Shown: piece after piece, positions 52,972 to 61,547 of the stretch
Layout: every line of letters starts with the position of its first letter
Position numbering within the stretch: the first letter of the stretch is position 1
Notes under the pieces: model-generated
The model's input: only the letters and a program-made list of their open reading frames with translations
Databases searched by the model: none
Told to the model about the DNA's origin: nothing
Program-made: the position numbers and the translations under genes
From: Planococcus versutus
Lineage (GTDB): Bacteria; Bacillota; Bacilli; Bacillales_A; Planococcaceae
Assembly (NCBI RefSeq): GCF_001186155.3
Contig: NZ_CP016540.2
Span: forward strand, 310,001 to 374,000
Direction of reading: 5' to 3'
DNA: 64,000 bases

Positions 52972-53120
52972 AAAAAGAGAAGTGGCTAGTGCGAAAGACC
53001 TTTTAAAGAAATTTTTTTACTTGGTTTTCTAGTTATTTTTATTCAAAGGTTCTGAAAAAGAGAGAAATATGGTATATTAATATTCAGAATGATCTGTAAA
53101 ATAAAAGAGGAGGAATTAGG

Positions 53121-53906
53121 ATGAAGAAGTGGAGTCTTTTAGCATTACTTATAGCACTACTACTTGTAATTGCTGCTTGCGGATCTGATGAAAGTGAAGA
53201 AGATCCGACAAATGAAGATGGCGGGAGTGATACAAAAACATACAAAGTAGGAATTGATACGACATATCCACCTTTTGAGTTTGAAGTAGATGGCGAATAC
53301 ACCGGAATCGACATTGACTTGATTAAAGCAATTGCAAAAAGCCAAGACTTTGAAATCGAATTCAGTCCAATGGATTTTGGTGGGATTATTCCGGCATTAC
53401 AAGCAGATCAACTGGATATTGCCATTGCTGGTATGAGTATTACAGATGACCGTAAAAAAGTAGTGGATTTTTCTGATCCATATTTTGAAGCAGGATTGTC
53501 ACTCGTTGTTGCAGCAGATAACAGTGAAATCACTTCTTTAGAAGATCTTGAAGGAAAAACGGTAGCTGTGAAGAGTGGAACGACAGGTGCACAGTTTGCG
53601 CGTGATAACGAAGCAGAATATGGTTACACGGTGGCGCAATTTGAAGATAGCCCATCCATGTTCCAAGAAGTATCGAACGGAAATGCAGCGGTGTTGCTAG
53701 AAGATTATCCGGTTATTGCGTATGCAATTGCTGAAAGTGGACTGGATTTGAAAACTGCAGGAGAACGTTTAACTGGAGATGAATATGGAATTGCTGTACT
53801 AAAAGGTGAAAACGACGAAGTGTTAAAGCAAATCAATGCGGGTTTACAAGAATTACGTGATAGTGGAGAATACGATGAAATTTTAGCGAAGTATATCGCA
53901 GAATAA
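53121..53906 (+). CDS. Amino acid ABC transporter substrate-binding lipoprotein
   Basis: 261 residues, polar amino acid family (ArtP/GlnH type). Lipobox IAAC with lipid Cys20, then an acidic linker, then the two-lobed binding domain: GIDTTYPPFEFEVDGEYTGIDIDLI, DFGGIIPALQADQLDIAIAGMSITDDRKK with the Arg that holds the ligand carboxylate. AGAGGAGG before the ATG. It heads a three-gene importer with a hairpin between it and the permease gene. Arginine or glutamine is likely. Confidence 0.92.
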   Translation: MKKWSLLALLIALLLVIAACGSDESEEDPTNEDGGSDTKTYKVGIDTTYPPFEFEVDGEYTGIDIDLIKAIAKSQDFEIEFSPMDFGGIIPALQADQLDIAIAGMSITDDRKKVVDFSDPYFEAGLSLVVAADNSEITSLEDLEGKTVAVKSGTTGAQFARDNEAEYGYTVAQFEDSPSMFQEVSNGNAAVLLEDYPVIAYAIAESGLDLKTAGERLTGDEYGIAVLKGENDEVLKQINAGLQELRDSGEYDEILAKYIAE

Positions 53907-53907
53907 C

Positions 53908-53944
53908 AAAAAATGTAGCGCGCATATGCGCGCTGCATTTTTTT
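53908..53944 (+). terminator. Hairpin between binding protein and permease genes (partial terminator)
   Basis: 18-bp stem AAAAAATGTAGCGCGCAT / ATGCGCGCTGCATTTTTT. Placed inside the ABC operon, it probably lets only part of the transcripts go on and so gives an excess of binding protein. Confidence 0.82.
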
Positions 53945-53963
53945 ATGCGAAGGAGATGTACAC

Positions 53964-54608
53964 ATGGATACAATTATCAATGCCTTTCCTTACTTAATGG
54001 AAGGCCTGAAAGTAACCTTATATATTTTCGCGATTGCCATTGTGATCGGCTTTCTAATTGGGTTAGTTATTGCTTTGTTCAGACTGGCACCTTTGAAAAT
54101 TTTAAACTGGATTGCGAAAATTTTTGTTGATGCGATTCGTGGAACTCCGTTTATCGTTCAATTATTCTTTATCTATTTTGGCTTAAATTCTTTAGCTTTT
54201 ATCTCTCTGGATAATACAACAGCGGGAATTGTGACAGTAGCAATTAACGCAGGTGCTTATTTTTCAGAAATCATTCGCGCCGGTATTCAATCAATTGATA
54301 AAGGACAGACCGAAGCGGCTCGGTCACTAGGGTTGACTTCAACGCAAAATATGCGTTATATTGTTTTGCCTCAAGCTTTTAGACGCATGTTGCCGACAAT
54401 TACGAACCAAGCAATCATTTCACTGAAAGATACTTCCTTGCTGTCAGTCATTGGTGTTGCAGATTTAACGCAAGAAGGTCGGATTCAAGCCAGTGCTACA
54501 TTTGATGCGTTTAATGTTTACTTAATCCTGGGAATTATTTACTTTGTCATCATTTACTTGCTCTCCATGCTGGCGAGCTATGTAGAAAGGAAGTTTGTTT
54601 TACGATGA
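53964..54608 (+). CDS. Amino acid ABC transporter permease
   Basis: 214 residues, five membrane helices, HisM/ArtQ-type. The EAA loop reads [30 protein letters not shown]; start [20 protein letters not shown] is typical. AAGGAG before the ATG. Its last 4 nt overlap the ATPase gene. Works as a homodimer in the membrane. Confidence 0.94.
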   Translation: MDTIINAFPYLMEGLKVTLYIFAIAIVIGFLIGLVIALFRLAPLKILNWIAKIFVDAIRGTPFIVQLFFIYFGLNSLAFISLDNTTAGIVTVAINAGAYFSEIIRAGIQSIDKGQTEAARSLGLTSTQNMRYIVLPQAFRRMLPTITNQAIISLKDTSLLSVIGVADLTQEGRIQASATFDAFNVYLILGIIYFVIIYLLSMLASYVERKFVLR

Positions 54609-55333
54609 CTATGATCAGAGTGGAAAACTTGAAAAAATCATTCGGTAAGTTGGAAGTCATAAAAGATATGAGTACAGTTGTAGAAGAAAAAGAAGTTATT
54701 TGTGTTATCGGTCCTTCCGGTTCAGGGAAAAGCACATTTCTTCGCTGCTTAAACCGACTAGAGGAAATTACAGGCGGTCATGTTTATATTGAAGATACGG
54801 ATATTACAGATCCAAAAGTAGACATCAATAAAATTCGTCAAGATGTTGGAATGGTGTTTCAGCAATTTAATTTGTTTCCGCACAAATCAGTTTTGGAAAA
54901 CGTCATTCTAGCTCCGATGAAAGTAAAAAAAGGGGATAGAAAATCCGCTGAGAAAAAAGCCTATGAATTGTTAGAGAAAGTTGGACTTAGTGAAAAAGCG
55001 AAAGCTTATCCGGGAGAACTTTCAGGTGGTCAGAAACAACGTGTAGCGATTGCCCGGGCACTGGCAATGGATCCAAAAATTATGCTTTTTGATGAACCAA
55101 CTTCTGCGCTTGACCCGGAGATGGTAGGAGACGTGCTAGATGTTATGAAGCAATTAGCGCGCGAAGGGATGACGATGGTCGTTGTGACACACGAAATGGG
55201 ATTTGCTGCTGAAATGGGTGACCGCGTGTTGTTTATTGATGGAGGTTATATTGTAGAAGAAAATGTGCCGAAAGAATTGTTCGGTAATCCACAGCATGAA
55301 CGAACAAAAGCATTTTTGAGTAAAATATTGTAG
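54605..55333 (+). CDS. Amino acid ABC transporter ATP-binding protein
   Basis: 242 residues. Walker [10 protein letters not shown] at 36-44, Q-loop [10 protein letters not shown], signature [15 protein letters not shown], Walker [13 protein letters not shown] and the H-loop VTHEMGFA. Group of polar amino acid importers (GlnQ/ArtM). ATGA overlap with the permease gene gives coupled translation. Ends the operon with a terminator. Confidence 0.95.
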   Translation: MTMIRVENLKKSFGKLEVIKDMSTVVEEKEVICVIGPSGSGKSTFLRCLNRLEEITGGHVYIEDTDITDPKVDINKIRQDVGMVFQQFNLFPHKSVLENVILAPMKVKKGDRKSAEKKAYELLEKVGLSEKAKAYPGELSGGQKQRVAIARALAMDPKIMLFDEPTSALDPEMVGDVLDVMKQLAREGMTMVVVTHEMGFAAEMGDRVLFIDGGYIVEENVPKELFGNPQHERTKAFLSKIL

Positions 55334-55335
55334 AG

Positions 55336-55361
55336 AAATGCGCCTCAGGGCGTATTTTTTT
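55336..55361 (+). terminator. Terminator of the amino acid ABC operon
   Basis: AAATGCGCC, TCA loop, GGGCGTATTTTTTT: stem of about 8 bp with one G-T pair and T7. Confidence 0.82.
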
Positions 55362-55377
55362 ATGGATTTTAGCGTTT

Positions 55378-55471
55378 GGACAGTATTTGATGTGATTTGG
55401 ACAGTATTTGCTCAAATCGGACAGTATTCTAGTCGAATCAGACAGTATTCAAGCTAGACTCGACAGTATTT
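55378..55471. repeat. Five phased direct repeats (GACAGTATT)
   Basis: Core GACAGTATT starts at 55379, 55400, 55420, 55441 and 55462, i.e. every 20-21 bp, about two helix turns. Three copies extend to GGACAGTATT and three to GTATTTG. Spacers are short dyads such as ATTTGCTCAAAT and ATTCTAGTCGAAT. The array lies between the terminators of two converging operons, not ahead of a gene. Confidence 0.85.
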
Positions 55472-55507
55472 GAAAAAAGTGGAACAAGACAACGCGAAAT
55501 ACACAAA

Positions 55508-55541
55508 TAAAAACCGGTCTAGATGGGAATCCAGACCGGTA
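55508..55541 (-). terminator. Terminator of ppiB
   Basis: 8-bp perfect stem ACCGGTCT / AGACCGGT, followed on the minus strand by T5ATTT. Confidence 0.85.
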
Positions 55542-55555
55542 AAGCTCAATTGTTT

Positions 55556-55996
55556 TTATTCTTCGTCAAAAACGTGAACTTTTGTCATTTTATCGCCATT
55601 GCTCATTGCTTTAGCGATTTCTATTCCTGAAGTTACTTGTCCGAAAACCGTATGAACGCCATCAAGATGTGGTTGTGGTGCGTGAACGATAAAAAATTGG
55701 CTTGAGCCAGTATCTTTACCGGCATGCGCCATTGAAAGACTTCCTTCTTGATGCTTACGAGGGTTGCCTTCAGTTTCGCATTTGATCGTTTTGCCGCTAC
55801 CGCCAGCGCCAGTGCCTGTTGGGTCGCCGCCTTGGCTTACGAAGCCTGGAATTACGCGGTGGAATGTTACATCATTGTAGAAACCTGAATTTGCAAGATC
55901 CTCAAAGTTTTTAACTGTGTTGGGTGCTTCGTTCGGGAAAAGTTCGAATTCGATGATTTCGCCGTTTTCCATGTGGATGTGTCCTTTTTTCGCCAT
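55556..55996 (-). CDS. ppiB: Peptidyl-prolyl cis-trans isomerase (cyclophilin)
   Basis: 146 residues, cytosolic cyclophilin. Active-site features: [19 protein letters not shown] (Arg of the catalytic centre), [24 protein letters not shown]. It speeds proline isomerisation during protein folding. Start at 55996 behind AAGGAG; the frame is open further up to 56071 without a ribosome site. It lies 76 nt after an SDR gene on the same strand and may share its transcript. Confidence 0.95.
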   Translation of the reverse strand: MAKKGHIHMENGEIIEFELFPNEAPNTVKNFEDLANSGFYNDVTFHRVIPGFVSQGGDPTGTGAGGSGKTIKCETEGNPRKHQEGSLSMAHAGKDTGSSQFFIVHAPQPHLDGVHTVFGQVTSGIEIAKAMSNGDKMTKVHVFDEE

Positions 55997-56072
55997 GTTA
56001 AACATCTCCTTTATAATTGGTTCATTTTTCATTATATCGATTTTTGGTGTGGCTGTATAATCATTTGCCACA

Positions 56073-56864
56073 TTACAAAGCTTTTAATGAACCACCTTCT
56101 ACAACTAGCGATTGTCCTGTCAAGAATGAGTTGGCCGATGATGCAAGAAAAACGATAATTTTTGCGAATTCTTCAGGTTCACCGTAACGTCCAGCTGGAA
56201 TGGCTGCCTTGCTTTTTTCAATAATTTTCTCTATCGAGATGCCTTGTTTATCTGCTGCTAATTGGTCGAGTTCAGTAACGCGGTCAGTCGCAAAACGTCC
56301 AGGTCCTACTGTGTTGACCAAAATATTATCTCCTGCGACTTCGCGTGCTAAAGTCTTCGCAAAACCTACCATCCCTGCCCGGAAAGTATTCGACAAAATC
56401 AATCCATCAATCACTTCTTTCACGGAAGAAGAAGAAACGTTAATGATGCGCCCGAATTGTTGTTTTTTCATATAAGGAAGCACGGCTCGAGATGTGCGAA
56501 TGTAACTCAATAAATTTTGTTCAAACGCTTGGTACCAGTCACCATCTTCTATGGCATCAAATCCGCCGGCTTTTGGACCACCTGTGTTGTTGACTAAAAC
56601 ATCAATCCGTCCGAAGTGATCTCCAACATATTGAAAAAATTGGTGGATGTCTTGTTCTTTTGTGCTGTCGCAAACCCGTGCAAATACTTGTTGATTTTTT
56701 GACATATTTTTAATTTCCGTAAGCGTGACGTTAAGCTTTTCTTGATTGCGACTAGAGATAATGACTGTGGCGCCTTCTTTAGCAAATTCGAGTGCGGTCG
56801 CTTTGCCTAACCCTTGACTAGAAGCCATTACGACAACAACTTTTTCCTTGATTCCTAAATTCAC
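56073..56864 (-). CDS. SDR family protein lacking the Tyr/Lys pair
   Basis: 263 residues. Rossmann loop [15 protein letters not shown], Asn in [12 protein letters not shown] and Ser in NVSSSSV are those of an SDR, but at the YxxxK place the sequence is SNTFR (in [18 protein letters not shown]). This is a known non-classical SDR branch annotated as 3-oxoacyl-ACP reductase-like; activity is uncertain. I start at the GTG at 56864, 8 nt from AAAGGA; an ATG at 56873 touches the ribosome site. Confidence 0.82.
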   Translation of the reverse strand: MNLGIKEKVVVVMASSQGLGKATALEFAKEGATVIISSRNQEKLNVTLTEIKNMSKNQQVFARVCDSTKEQDIHQFFQYVGDHFGRIDVLVNNTGGPKAGGFDAIEDGDWYQAFEQNLLSYIRTSRAVLPYMKKQQFGRIINVSSSSVKEVIDGLILSNTFRAGMVGFAKTLAREVAGDNILVNTVGPGRFATDRVTELDQLAADKQGISIEKIIEKSKAAIPAGRYGEPEEFAKIIVFLASSANSFLTGQSLVVEGGSLKAL

Positions 56865-57020
56865 TACACTCATCCTTTCTTAACTTCCTTTCTTTAGTTT
56901 AAAGATAAAAGAAAGAGTATTCAAACTTTTATTTTTTAAATTTCCGTCATAAGTCCAATGGCGTGAAACTAGGGTAAATATGATAGAATATAGTTACTGA
57001 TTAGATTAGGAGTGTTATAA

Positions 57021-58007
57021 ATGGAAGAACGCGAAGTTTTTGATATTACGATTATCGGCGGCGGGCCAACGGGCTTGTTTGCTTCCTTTTACGGTGGTAT
57101 GCGCAAAATGAAAGTAAAAATTATAGACAGTTTGCCACAGCTTGGCGGCCAATTGACTGAGCTATATCCAGATAAGTTTATTTACGATGTAGGTGGATTT
57201 CCCAAAATATTAGCAAAAGATTTAGTAGACAGTTTAGTACAACAAGCAAAATACGGGGACCCTGAAATTTGCTTAGAAGAAACCGTAACAGCTGCTGAAC
57301 GTCACGGAGACCATTTTGTCATTCAAACAGATAAAGGTCTCCATTACACAAAGGCAATTTTGCTAACGGCTGGCGTCGGCGCATTCCAACCCCGTAAATT
57401 AACGGTAGAAGAATGTGAAGCTTTTGAAGGGAAAACTCTTCATTATGGTGTTCGAGATTTGACTGTTTTTAGTGATAAAAAAGTAGTTGTTCTAGGTGGA
57501 GGCGACTCAGCAGTTGATTGGTCGATGATGCTTGAAAATGTGGCATCGCATGTAACGTTGAGCCATCGCAGAGAAAAGATGACTGCACATGAAGCAAACA
57601 TTGACATATTGATGGATTCAAAAGTAGCAGTGAAAAAACCATTTGGTGTTAAGGAACTAGTCGGCGAAAATGGCCAAGTCAACGAGCTTGTACTGATCGA
57701 CAAGGAAGGCAACGAAGAACGTCTTGAAGTAGACCATGTCATTGTCAACTACGGCAATATCACATCTTTAGGCGCGATTAAAGAATGGGGACTTGAGATG
57801 GATAAGAACTCAGTAGTCGTCAATTCCAAAATGGAAACGAATATTCCAGGTATTTACGCAGCAGGCGATATCGCTACGTATGAAGGAAAAGTAAAATTGA
57901 TAGCAGTAGGCTTTGGCGAAGCACCAACAGCTATCAACAATGCGAAATCTTATTTGGATCCAAAATCAAAAGTTCAACCGTTGCACAGTACGAGTGTATT
58001 CAAATAA
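57021..58007 (+). CDS. yumC: Ferredoxin/flavodoxin--NADP+ reductase (YumC type)
   Basis: 328 residues, thioredoxin-reductase-like fold without the redox CxxC. FAD loop IIGGGPTGLF at 11-20, NADP loop VVLGGGDSAVDWSMML, and late GIYAAGDIATYEGKVKLIAVGFGEA. YumC of Bacillus reduces ferredoxin or flavodoxin with NADPH. TTAGGAGTG before the ATG. Single gene with a TAGAAT -10 box close upstream and a shared terminator. Confidence 0.94.
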   Translation: MEEREVFDITIIGGGPTGLFASFYGGMRKMKVKIIDSLPQLGGQLTELYPDKFIYDVGGFPKILAKDLVDSLVQQAKYGDPEICLEETVTAAERHGDHFVIQTDKGLHYTKAILLTAGVGAFQPRKLTVEECEAFEGKTLHYGVRDLTVFSDKKVVVLGGGDSAVDWSMMLENVASHVTLSHRREKMTAHEANIDILMDSKVAVKKPFGVKELVGENGQVNELVLIDKEGNEERLEVDHVIVNYGNITSLGAIKEWGLEMDKNSVVVNSKMETNIPGIYAAGDIATYEGKVKLIAVGFGEAPTAINNAKSYLDPKSKVQPLHSTSVFK

Positions 58008-58012
58008 AAGTT

Positions 58013-58052
58013 AAAAAATCCCGTTGCCTCATAAAGGCAACGGGATTTTTTA
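58013..58052. terminator. Bidirectional terminator
   Basis: Perfect 16-bp stem AAAAATCCCGTTGCCT / AGGCAACGGGATTTTT between converging yumC and the BCCT gene. Confidence 0.93.
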
Positions 58053-59549
58053 TGGGTTTCGCGAACCTTTAACGAGCGGATCATGAGAAGCGGCCTTGAG
58101 GAAAGATAGACCCATTAACAGAATGACCACAGAAAAAGGCAAAGCTGCAATAATCAACGCATTTTGAAGTCCTTGTGTCCCACCCGTGTAAATTACAATG
58201 GCAGCAACAGCAGATTGAATCAATCCCCATGTAATTTTAACAAGGTTGGGGGGATTCAACATTCCACCTGTTGTTTGCATGCCGAGTACAAAAGTAGCCG
58301 AATCGGCAGAAGTGATGAAAAAAATTGCGATGACAATCAAGGTGATAAATGACAATAAGGTGCCAAGCGGGTAGTACTGCAACACGCCAAACGTGGCTGT
58401 CTCGAGACTATACTCTGAGATTCTCGCAATCCCATTTTGCTCAAGGTGTAAAGCAGACACGCCAAACACAGCAAAAAAGATAAAGCATACTAACGAAGGA
58501 ACCAATAAAACCCCTAGCATAAACTCTTTAATGGTACGTCCGCGCGAAATGCGTGCAATAAAGATGCCGACAAAAGGTGCCCACGAAATCCACCAAGCCC
58601 AGTAAAAGACAGTCCAGCCATCTACCCACGCACGACGTTCTTCGTTGTTTGGTTCTACATTAAAGCTCATCGAAAAGAAGTTGGACAAGTATCCACCGAT
58701 CGATTCGGCAAATGAATTAAAAATATAAAGTGTAGGTCCAACAATTAATAAAAGCAAAAGCAATACAAAGGCGAGAATCATATTAATATTGCTCAAATAC
58801 TTAATGCCTCGACCGATGCCCGACCAAGCTGACCCAATAAATAACACAGTGGTGACAGCAAGAATTACTACTTGAAATGAAAATGTGTTAGGCGTACCGA
58901 AAAGAAAAGACATGCCTTCGTTTATTTGTGCTGACCCAAACCCAAGAGTAGACGCAACACCGATAACTGTGGCGAAAACGGCTAGTGTATCAATCAGCTT
59001 TCCTAAGAGCCCAGCCATCAGCTTCTCCCCAAACAACGGAATGAGTGTCGCACTGATCAGTCCTGGGGCATCATTATGAAATTTAAAATAAGCCAAGACG
59101 AGTGCGACAATGCCGTAAATGGCCCATGCGTGTAATCCCCAATGGAAAAATGAAAATTGCAACGCTTCTTGTATAGCTTGATTAGAGCCAAGTTCAGATT
59201 TAGGCGATTGAATAAAGGCATGTGAAATGGGTTCGGCGGTTGTCCAAAAAACCAAACCCATTCCCATACCTGCACTAAAGAGCATGGAAAACCATGAAAT
59301 GAGTGAAAACTCAGGTTTTTCATCCGCTTTTCCTAGTTTTAAATTTGAAAACCTGGAAAAAATCAAATAAATACAAAAAACCAAAATCAGAAACACGCTT
59401 AACAGATAATACCAACCAAAGGCGCTCGAAATAGTAGAAGTCCATTCGCTTGTTTGTGTCTTAAAGCCCTTAGGTGCGATTAATCCCCAAGCAACCAGTC
59501 CTATACAAATTGATAATGAAGTCCAAAAAACCATCGTAATATTTTTCAA
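58050..59549 (-). CDS. BCCT family transporter, second copy
   Basis: 499 residues, about 12 membrane helices. SAGMGMGLVFWTTAEP in the glycine-rich helix, FYWAWWISWAPFVG and SADSATFVLGMQT. It differs from the first BCCT at the glycine motif (GMGMGL versus GMGIGL) and in the loop after it (FWTTAEP versus FYGASEP). Start at the TTG at 59549, 9 nt from AAAGGAG; the frame is open to 59633 without a ribosome site. Probable osmolyte (betaine, choline or related) uptake. Divergent from the LysM gene with a long palindrome in between. Confidence 0.9.
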   Translation of the reverse strand: MKNITMVFWTSLSICIGLVAWGLIAPKGFKTQTSEWTSTISSAFGWYYLLSVFLILVFCIYLIFSRFSNLKLGKADEKPEFSLISWFSMLFSAGMGMGLVFWTTAEPISHAFIQSPKSELGSNQAIQEALQFSFFHWGLHAWAIYGIVALVLAYFKFHNDAPGLISATLIPLFGEKLMAGLLGKLIDTLAVFATVIGVASTLGFGSAQINEGMSFLFGTPNTFSFQVVILAVTTVLFIGSAWSGIGRGIKYLSNINMILAFVLLLLLLIVGPTLYIFNSFAESIGGYLSNFFSMSFNVEPNNEERRAWVDGWTVFYWAWWISWAPFVGIFIARISRGRTIKEFMLGVLLVPSLVCFIFFAVFGVSALHLEQNGIARISEYSLETATFGVLQYYPLGTLLSFITLIVIAIFFITSADSATFVLGMQTTGGMLNPPNLVKITWGLIQSAVAAIVIYTGGTQGLQNALIIAALPFSVVILLMGLSFLKAASHDPLVKGSRNP

Positions 59550-59660
59550 ATGTCCTGCTCCTTTCTGTTTTGTTAAATAACTTTTTAGCGTTCCCTGATT
59601 TCCAATACCTAAACAACAATAATCAATTTTCAATTGAGCAAATTGAAATAGATCCTCTTT

Positions 59661-59691
59661 CTAGTTTTATTACAGATTGTAATAAAGCTAG
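59661..59691. promoter_or_regulatory. 31-bp near-perfect palindrome between divergent BCCT and LysM genes
   Basis: Arms of 14 nt (CTAGTTTTATTACA and TGTAATAAAGCTAG) pair with one mismatch around GAT. It lies about 110 nt from each start codon. It has no T run of the usual kind, so an operator is more likely than a terminator. Confidence 0.5.
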
Positions 59692-59797
59692 AATTCTTGT
59701 CATTAAATTGTGATGTTCTATCTGTCGTTTTGTCATGCTCTTGACATGTGAAGGTGTTATGCTCAGTTTTGTTAGTGAAAAGGAGGAAATTAAATTT

Positions 59798-60589
59798 ATG
59801 AAAAAGCACATCATTACATTAACTGCAATTGCGGCATTAAGTGTAGGAGCAGCTACTTCAGCTAGCGCTTCGTCATCATATACAGTTCAATCAGGGGATA
59901 CTCTTTGGGAAATTTCACAAGATAAGAACGTATCAGTAGAAAATTTAAAAGGATGGAACGATTTATCGTCAGATTTAATCTTGCCAAGTCAAGAACTTAC
60001 AGTGGACGGTAAAACAACATCAAAAGCAAAAACAGACAGCTCGACGTATACAGTTCAATCAGGTGATACATTATTTGAAATCGCAAGTGCACATGGAATC
60101 TCATTGGATAGCTTGATGAGCTGGAACGGTATTTCGAGTTCTATGATTTATCCTGGCCAAACATTTACGGTTAAAGGTGGAACAGCAGTAGCAGAAAAAG
60201 CTACAACGCCAGCACCTGCAAAATCAGCAGCACCAGCTTCAGCGCCCGTAACATCAGCACCTGTTGAGAAAGCACCAACACCAGCTTCAACACAATCTGG
60301 TAAAACCATGACTGTTTCTGCGACAGCTTACACAGCTTATTGCGCAGGGTGCTCAGGTACAACCGCAACAGGAATCGATCTTCGTGCAAATCCAAACCAA
60401 AAAGTAATCGCAGTAGATCCTTCAGTTATTCCACTAGGCTCTAAAGTATGGGTTGAAGGATACGGGGAAGCAATCGCAGGCGATACAGGCGGTGCAATTA
60501 AAGGCAATAAAATTGATGTCTTTATTCCAACGCAAGGAGAAGCTTTAAACTGGGGACGCAAAAACATTACAATCAAAGTACTAAACTAA
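59798..60589 (+). CDS. LysM and 3D domain cell-wall protein (YocH-like)
   Basis: 263 residues. Sec signal peptide with cut after SASA (about residue 24), LysM 1 at about 28-70 and LysM 2 at about 84-128 (both start YTVQSGDTL), a Pro/Ala-rich linker, and a C-terminal 3D domain with Asp residues in VDPSVIPLGS, GDTGGAIKGNKIDV. The 3D domain is the lytic transglycosylase-like barrel of YocH and Rpf-type muralytic proteins. GGAGGAAA before the ATG at 59798. Secreted and bound to peptidoglycan. Confidence 0.92.
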   Translation: MKKHIITLTAIAALSVGAATSASASSSYTVQSGDTLWEISQDKNVSVENLKGWNDLSSDLILPSQELTVDGKTTSKAKTDSSTYTVQSGDTLFEIASAHGISLDSLMSWNGISSSMIYPGQTFTVKGGTAVAEKATTPAPAKSAAPASAPVTSAPVEKAPTPASTQSGKTMTVSATAYTAYCAGCSGTTATGIDLRANPNQKVIAVDPSVIPLGSKVWVEGYGEAIAGDTGGAIKGNKIDVFIPTQGEALNWGRKNITIKVLN

Positions 60590-60602
60590 AATTACATGCT
60601 AC

Positions 60603-60638
60603 AAGGCCGAGGTGTTCATTCCTTCGGCTTTTTTTGCG
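60603..60638 (+). terminator. Terminator after the LysM/3D gene
   Basis: Stem GGCCGAGG / CCTTCGGCTT with one bulge and T7. Confidence 0.75.
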
Positions 60639-60696
60639 TTTGAAATTAAAAAATAGCGATTTTATTACCACTGAAGTCATTTGTTTGTCAGACAAT

Positions 60697-60726
60697 TTGC
60701 ATAATCTCAATAAATGGGGGTATAGT
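60697..60726 (+). promoter_or_regulatory. Candidate promoter of the Tat/GMC operon
   Basis: TTGCAT (60697-60702), 18 nt, TATAGT (60721-60726), about 47 nt ahead of the subunit 3 start codon. Confidence 0.5.
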
Positions 60727-60772
60727 AATAAATATTCTAACTATTTTATAAACATTGAAGGGGGTTTGCGAA

Positions 60773-61528
60773 ATGGCGGAGAAAGACAAAAACTTTTCTC
60801 GAAGAGACTTTTTGAAGACTTCGGGTATTGCTACTGGTGCTTTAATTGGTGGAGGTATTATTGGAGGCTTAATAGGAGCTAATACAAACAAACAAGATAC
60901 TGCAAAAGATACTTCAGATAGTTCTGGAGGATCGAAAGAAGTTTCATCCACTAGTTTAAGAGGGTTAACATTTTTTAAAACGATGGCCGATTTTGAAATC
61001 CTATCACAAGCTACTGAGCGGATTTTTCCCGAAGATGATTTAGGACCAGGTGCAATTGGATTAGGGGTGCCTTACTTTATTGATGGTCAGCTTGCAGGTA
61101 GTTACGGCGAAAACTCGAAAGAATACATGCAAGCACCATTTGCAGAAGGAGAACCTACTCAAGGTTATCAAAGTCGATTAAAACGAAATGAAATTTTCAT
61201 GCAAGGAATTCGAGCCATGCAAAAAGAAGCTGATAGTCGATTTAAAGCTAGCTTTGTTGACTTAGAAGGCGAACAAATGGATGAAATTTTAACTGCTTTT
61301 CAAGAAAATGAAATTAAATTGAGAGGCGTTGAATCTCAGTTGTTTTTCAGATTATTGAGACTAGCGACATTAGAAGGTGCATATGCTGATCCAATATACG
61401 GTGGGAACGAAAACATGGATGCTTGGCGCATGAAAGGCTTCCCTGGGCACCAAATGGCTTATATTAAAGACATCGAAAGCGAAGACTTTGTAGAAATTGA
61501 ACCAAAGTCTCTAGGCATGAAGCATTAA
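60773..61528 (+). CDS. Gluconate 2-dehydrogenase subunit 3 family protein with Tat signal
   Basis: 251 residues. Twin-arginine signal SRRDFLK at residues 9-15, then a glycine-rich hydrophobic segment and a Ser/Asp linker. The body (FFKTMADFEILSQATERIFP, GVPYFIDGQL, LEGAYADPIYGGNENMDAW) is the small gamma-type subunit of membrane-bound FAD sugar dehydrogenases. It probably carries the GMC catalytic subunit, which has no signal of its own, out through Tat. ATG at 60773 with AAGGGGG upstream. Confidence 0.9.
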   Translation: MAEKDKNFSRRDFLKTSGIATGALIGGGIIGGLIGANTNKQDTAKDTSDSSGGSKEVSSTSLRGLTFFKTMADFEILSQATERIFPEDDLGPGAIGLGVPYFIDGQLAGSYGENSKEYMQAPFAEGEPTQGYQSRLKRNEIFMQGIRAMQKEADSRFKASFVDLEGEQMDEILTAFQENEIKLRGVESQLFFRLLRLATLEGAYADPIYGGNENMDAWRMKGFPGHQMAYIKDIESEDFVEIEPKSLGMKH

Positions 61529-61547
61529 AAGATGAGGGGGAATCAAT

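Noticed and set aside
55378..55471. CRISPR array
   Set aside because: Repeats of 9-12 bp with 9-12 bp spacers are far too short, and no cas genes are present.
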